Positions 61,311-64,000 of a stretch of DNA of 64,000 nucleotides are shown in pieces (position 1 is the first letter of the stretch; every line of letters starts with the position of its first letter). Made by a program: the position numbers and the translations under genes. The DNA is taken from the NCBI GenBank assembly GCA_004352715.1, contig SCFE01000002.1, positions 5,630,896 through 5,694,895 on the forward strand, in the 5' to 3' direction. The notes under the pieces were generated by a model. That model was not told the DNA's origin. It did not search any database and saw only the letters and a program-made list of their open reading frames with translations. The stretch is from Hofstenia miamia (taxonomy: Eukaryota; Xenacoelomorpha; Acoela).

Positions 61311-62578
61311 TAATTTTGAGCTAAATCCTGCTCAAATTTTAGCTAAGGACTTCACATTGATGTAAATGATTTTATTGCTCAATTTTCTAATGTAGAATAT
61401 AATCTTGGATTTGCTTGTCCCTCAAAATTGTGTGATGTGTTATTGCTCTTTAATTTTGTGAGGGAAACCATGATTGCAAAAGTGTAAACAATTACAGGTA
61501 ATAATTCTCAATTATTTTGTATGAATACTTTGAGAAAACTGTAGTGAGGATGCAAATAAACTTTATCTCACTCAAATGCATTTGTTTTTTGCTTCTATTT
61601 ATTATTGTTAGCCACTTTTTAGGAAGTATGATATTCATAATAGATGCTTAAGTTTCTGGTGACAATTTAGGAGTTACTCCTCTGAGTTTAGGTGTCAACA
61701 TGCTTTATTCCAGCAGGCTGCCCAAATAGTGGACCACATTAAGTTACATGTATTACTACAGTTAAGGAATAAGAACCTTTTATTGATTGTTTGCAATTCA
61801 AATATGCACTTAACACCTTACACTGTGATGATAACAAGCCATGGGCTAATGTGAATGCATGACAATTACATGCTGTTATTATTATTACATGAGCTGAGAA
61901 ATAAGAACTAATGAGAAATGTTTAAATTGAGCTAGAAATTAACAACAATTATCTTTGTTTTTCTGTTATAATGTGGGTCACTCACTGTGATGGTAGCCTT
62001 TGCAACCTTTTGTTAGACCATTGAGTTTCCCAGTACCACTGTAGTAGTCTGAGCTCCCCACAATTCTACAATAACATTAAAACTAATGAAGCAATAAGTT
62101 TCCAAGTAGGGCTTACTTATTTAATTGAAATAGTTAGTGATTAAAAAAGTCTGAATATTAACAAATATATTTGGAGATTTTTAGAGATAAAGAATTGACA
62201 TATCTACGAACCAAATATAGTGCTATGCAGAATAGTTGAAACCCTACAAAATGTAATAAACAGCTTTCCATAGGATCAATATATGTGGTTAAGGAAAAAA
62301 TCTTCAAAAGCCCACAAAATCTAAAACATTGAAATGTTTTTTTTCAGTGTAGGAACATAATGAAGTAATTGACAAGGATATTAAAATAAAAATGCATAAA
62401 TACAGCTTAACTAAAAAGTCATACATCAGGTTTTGCAAAGGACACATTATTGTAGAGTTGCTCAGGGACTTCTGTTGATTTTATTCTTTAAAATTTATTT
62501 TGTATTTATACGTCACTATGACATCAGTATTTATTTTTGATCTCAGGTTGCTATTGCTAATTTGATGTCCCCTCAATG
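61310..62578. other. Non-coding, CpG-poor interval
   Basis: AT-richer sequence without recognised genes. It contains the first copy of a repeat of about 410 bp (61437-61860). CpG reappears at about 62206. Confidence 0.5.
61437..61860 (+). repeat. Diverged direct repeat, CpG-free copy
   Basis: Aligns with 62579-62996: TTTTGTGAGGGAAA, AGGTAATA, TGTAGTGA, TTTTATCT/CTTTATCT, TGCTTAAG, GACAATT...GGAGT and CACTGTGATGATA occur in the same order. CTGGTGACAATTTAGGAGT resembles a primer-binding-site/leader junction of an LTR element, so this may be an LTR or leader fragment. Confidence 0.65.
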
Positions 62579-62996
62579 GTGCTTATTTTTGCTCAAATGT
62601 AATTTTGTGAGGGAAATGAAATTGATTATGTTAAACTACATTGACCTCTGAGTATTGTAAGCAAAGGCAGGTAATAGTAAAACATTTGTATAAAACCTGA
62701 GAGAAATGTAGTGATAGTTTAATAGATTTTATCTACTCTCAACTGCTGTCTTTACCATTGTACTTTCATTTATTTATTATATTGATGAAACTTACTGCTT
62801 AAGATCAGCGACAATTCGGGAGTGCTTTCATTAGCACAGGGCAACACGTTGCTTCTGGGGGTCTGTTGATTACCCAGTCCAAATTGTGGCTCATTAAGTT
62901 ATGCATACGGCTACGTATAAGGAAATAATAAATCTCTCTTTCGTAATTCAACAAGTACATGCACTTATAAAACCTAACACTGTGATGATACCATGC
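62579..62996 (+). repeat. Diverged direct repeat, CpG-containing copy
   Basis: Partner of 61437-61860 that keeps CGACAATTCGGGAGT where the other copy has TGACAATTTAGGAGT. It includes GGGCAACACGTTGCT (62839-62853), which recurs at 63885-63899 downstream of the integrase ORF, so it probably belongs to the same gypsy family. It runs into a 6-N gap. Confidence 0.65.
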
Positions 62997-63015
62997 NNNN
63001 NNGATGAATTGTCAA

Positions 63016-63769
63016 AGGGGTGGAATATTTTTATAATACTTCGGTTCACACAACAACTGGTATAAGCCCCTTCAAAGCCATGTTCAGCAGGGAAGCCGCT
63101 ACTTCACTAACAATGATGTTTCCAAAATATGCTGAAACCAATGTGGACAATTATGTAAACAGATTAATCACTGATATGCAGCAAATTCACTTAACAATTT
63201 GTCATAATACCAATCAATCTAGCATCCGGCAAAAGAAGAATTTCAATAAAAAATTATATGGTGAGCCTCATAAGCGTGGCGATAAAGTTTTTGCTTATTT
63301 ACCCCGCATCACAACTGATAGCCACCAAGTATGGAAGCTCACTAACGATTGGCAAGGCCCATTTACAATTGAAAAAGTGCTTGATCACAATACATATACC
63401 TTAAACAACGGTAAAATGGTACACTTTCAAAGGCTTAAGAGAGCCATAAAAGATATAGAACATGTGATTATAGATGATAATAACGAATTTACGTTAGTAG
63501 ACAATGGTGTTGATGTATATGAAAAATACGAAAATTTGACTAGTTTTTCTGAAGATGAATTTTCTGACACTGATTATCAATGTGATAACATTAATACTGA
63601 GAATTTAGAATCATGTATGCTCCCCCCTAGAAGGGCGAGAACTACTTATGATCCCAACATTTGGGATCTAAATCTTATAACTACATTTAGAAATGAAATA
63701 AACCAATCGCAAAAGAGAGTCACCAGCTCCACCAGTCCGCCGCCAAGTCCAAAGGAGGATGGAAGGTAG
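63016..63769 (+). CDS. Ty3/gypsy integrase C-terminus, open copy (5' partial)
   Basis: An uninterrupted frame begins in the integrase after a 6-N gap and ends at a TAG (63767-63769). It carries the end of the core (EYFYNTSVHTTTGISPFKAM), the linker (HNTNQSSIRQKKNFNKKLYG), the SH3-like C-terminal domain (GDKVFAYLPRI, LTNDWQGPFTIEKVLDHNTY, VHFQRLKRAI) and an acidic tail ending in a Ser/Pro-rich stretch. Integrase inserts the element cDNA into chromosomes. The catalytic D,D,E residues lie upstream of the gap and cannot be checked. It has no stops and normal CpG, in contrast to the homologous region at 58.1-58.7 kb, so it is a younger or protected copy. Confidence 0.85.
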
Positions 63770-64000
63770 CCAACTTGGACGTAATGCCTCACCTAGGAGT
63801 GGGAGACACGTTTCTCTGCTTGCTGAGGCTCACACAAGAAAAAGAGGACGTCAGGAAGGTGCTGAGCAGAGTCTGATTCTGTGTGGGCAACACGTTGCTC
63901 CACAACTCAGAGAGCTGACAGCAGTTACCACGACACCCTCCACATCTCGCCCCTATGTGGAGAGACACGTTTCCCCATGTGCGTGAGAGGAGCTGGCAAC
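63770..64000 (+). other. 3' region of the open gypsy copy
   Basis: GC- and CpG-rich sequence after the integrase stop, with three spaced ACACGTT motifs (GACACGTTTCTC, AACACGTTGCTC, GACACGTTTCCC). An overlapping open frame of 75 codons (63759-63986) is probably incidental. The expected 3' LTR would lie beyond the window edge. Confidence 0.5.

Overview
This window is AT-rich, intron-containing eukaryotic DNA broken by scaffold gaps (N runs at 1912-2282, 3148, 26195-26204, 28009-28446, 29971-30341, 38359-39358, 40333-41327, 42220-43219, 53524 and 62997-63002). Short GT-AG introns, (TA)n microsatellites, APE-type LINEs, Ty3/gypsy LTR elements, hAT-, Harbinger- and Mutator-like DNA elements, a CP2/LSF-type transcription factor and a dihydroflavonol-reductase-like short-chain dehydrogenase all point to an invertebrate animal. 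The species cannot be named from the sequence.

Layout. 0-18 kb is mostly non-coding. It holds a decayed LINE reverse transcriptase on the minus strand (about 2.4-3.05 kb), one unrecognised minus-strand exon (about 4.53-4.97 kb) and a hAT-type MITE with an 8-bp target-site duplication (6326-6713). 18-36 kb contains a complete five-exon NAD(P)-dependent reductase gene on the minus strand (35857 to 31258, 314 codons). Downstream of it on the same strand is a wrecked second locus: orphan exons 4-5 at 18249-18608 and decayed exon 2 copies at 22.9, 24.7 and 24.8 kb. That locus is interrupted by a gag-protease piece of a gypsy element (20.3-22.6 kb) and a hAT remnant (23.2-23.7 kb). A pile of truncated LINE copies (25.8-30 kb) separates the two loci.

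36-48.6 kb has a decayed LINE, a gap-ridden interval flanked by Harbinger-like inverted repeats (38264-43472), a tRNA-like gene (43591-43662), a solo LTR (45337-45586), a Harbinger-like MITE (46443-46974) and the first three coding exons of a CP2/LSF/TFCP2-type transcription factor on the minus strand (48627 to 47468). 52-64 kb is a transposon nest: a Mutator-like element with a 9-bp target duplication (52141-53031), a complete miniature LTR element (53756-54513), a decayed gypsy gag-pol (54.5-58.9 kb), an unrecognised decayed coding block (58.9-61.3 kb), and the open 3' end of a related, apparently younger gypsy copy (63.0-64 kb).

The most striking signal is that about 7.5 kb (roughly 54.67-62.2 kb) contains almost no CpG: I found one by eye. 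The adjoining related copy at 63-64 kb has many. A repeat pair across the boundary shows the CpG to TpG/TA changes directly. This looks like methylation-driven, or RIP-like, decay of an older insertion next to an undecayed relative.
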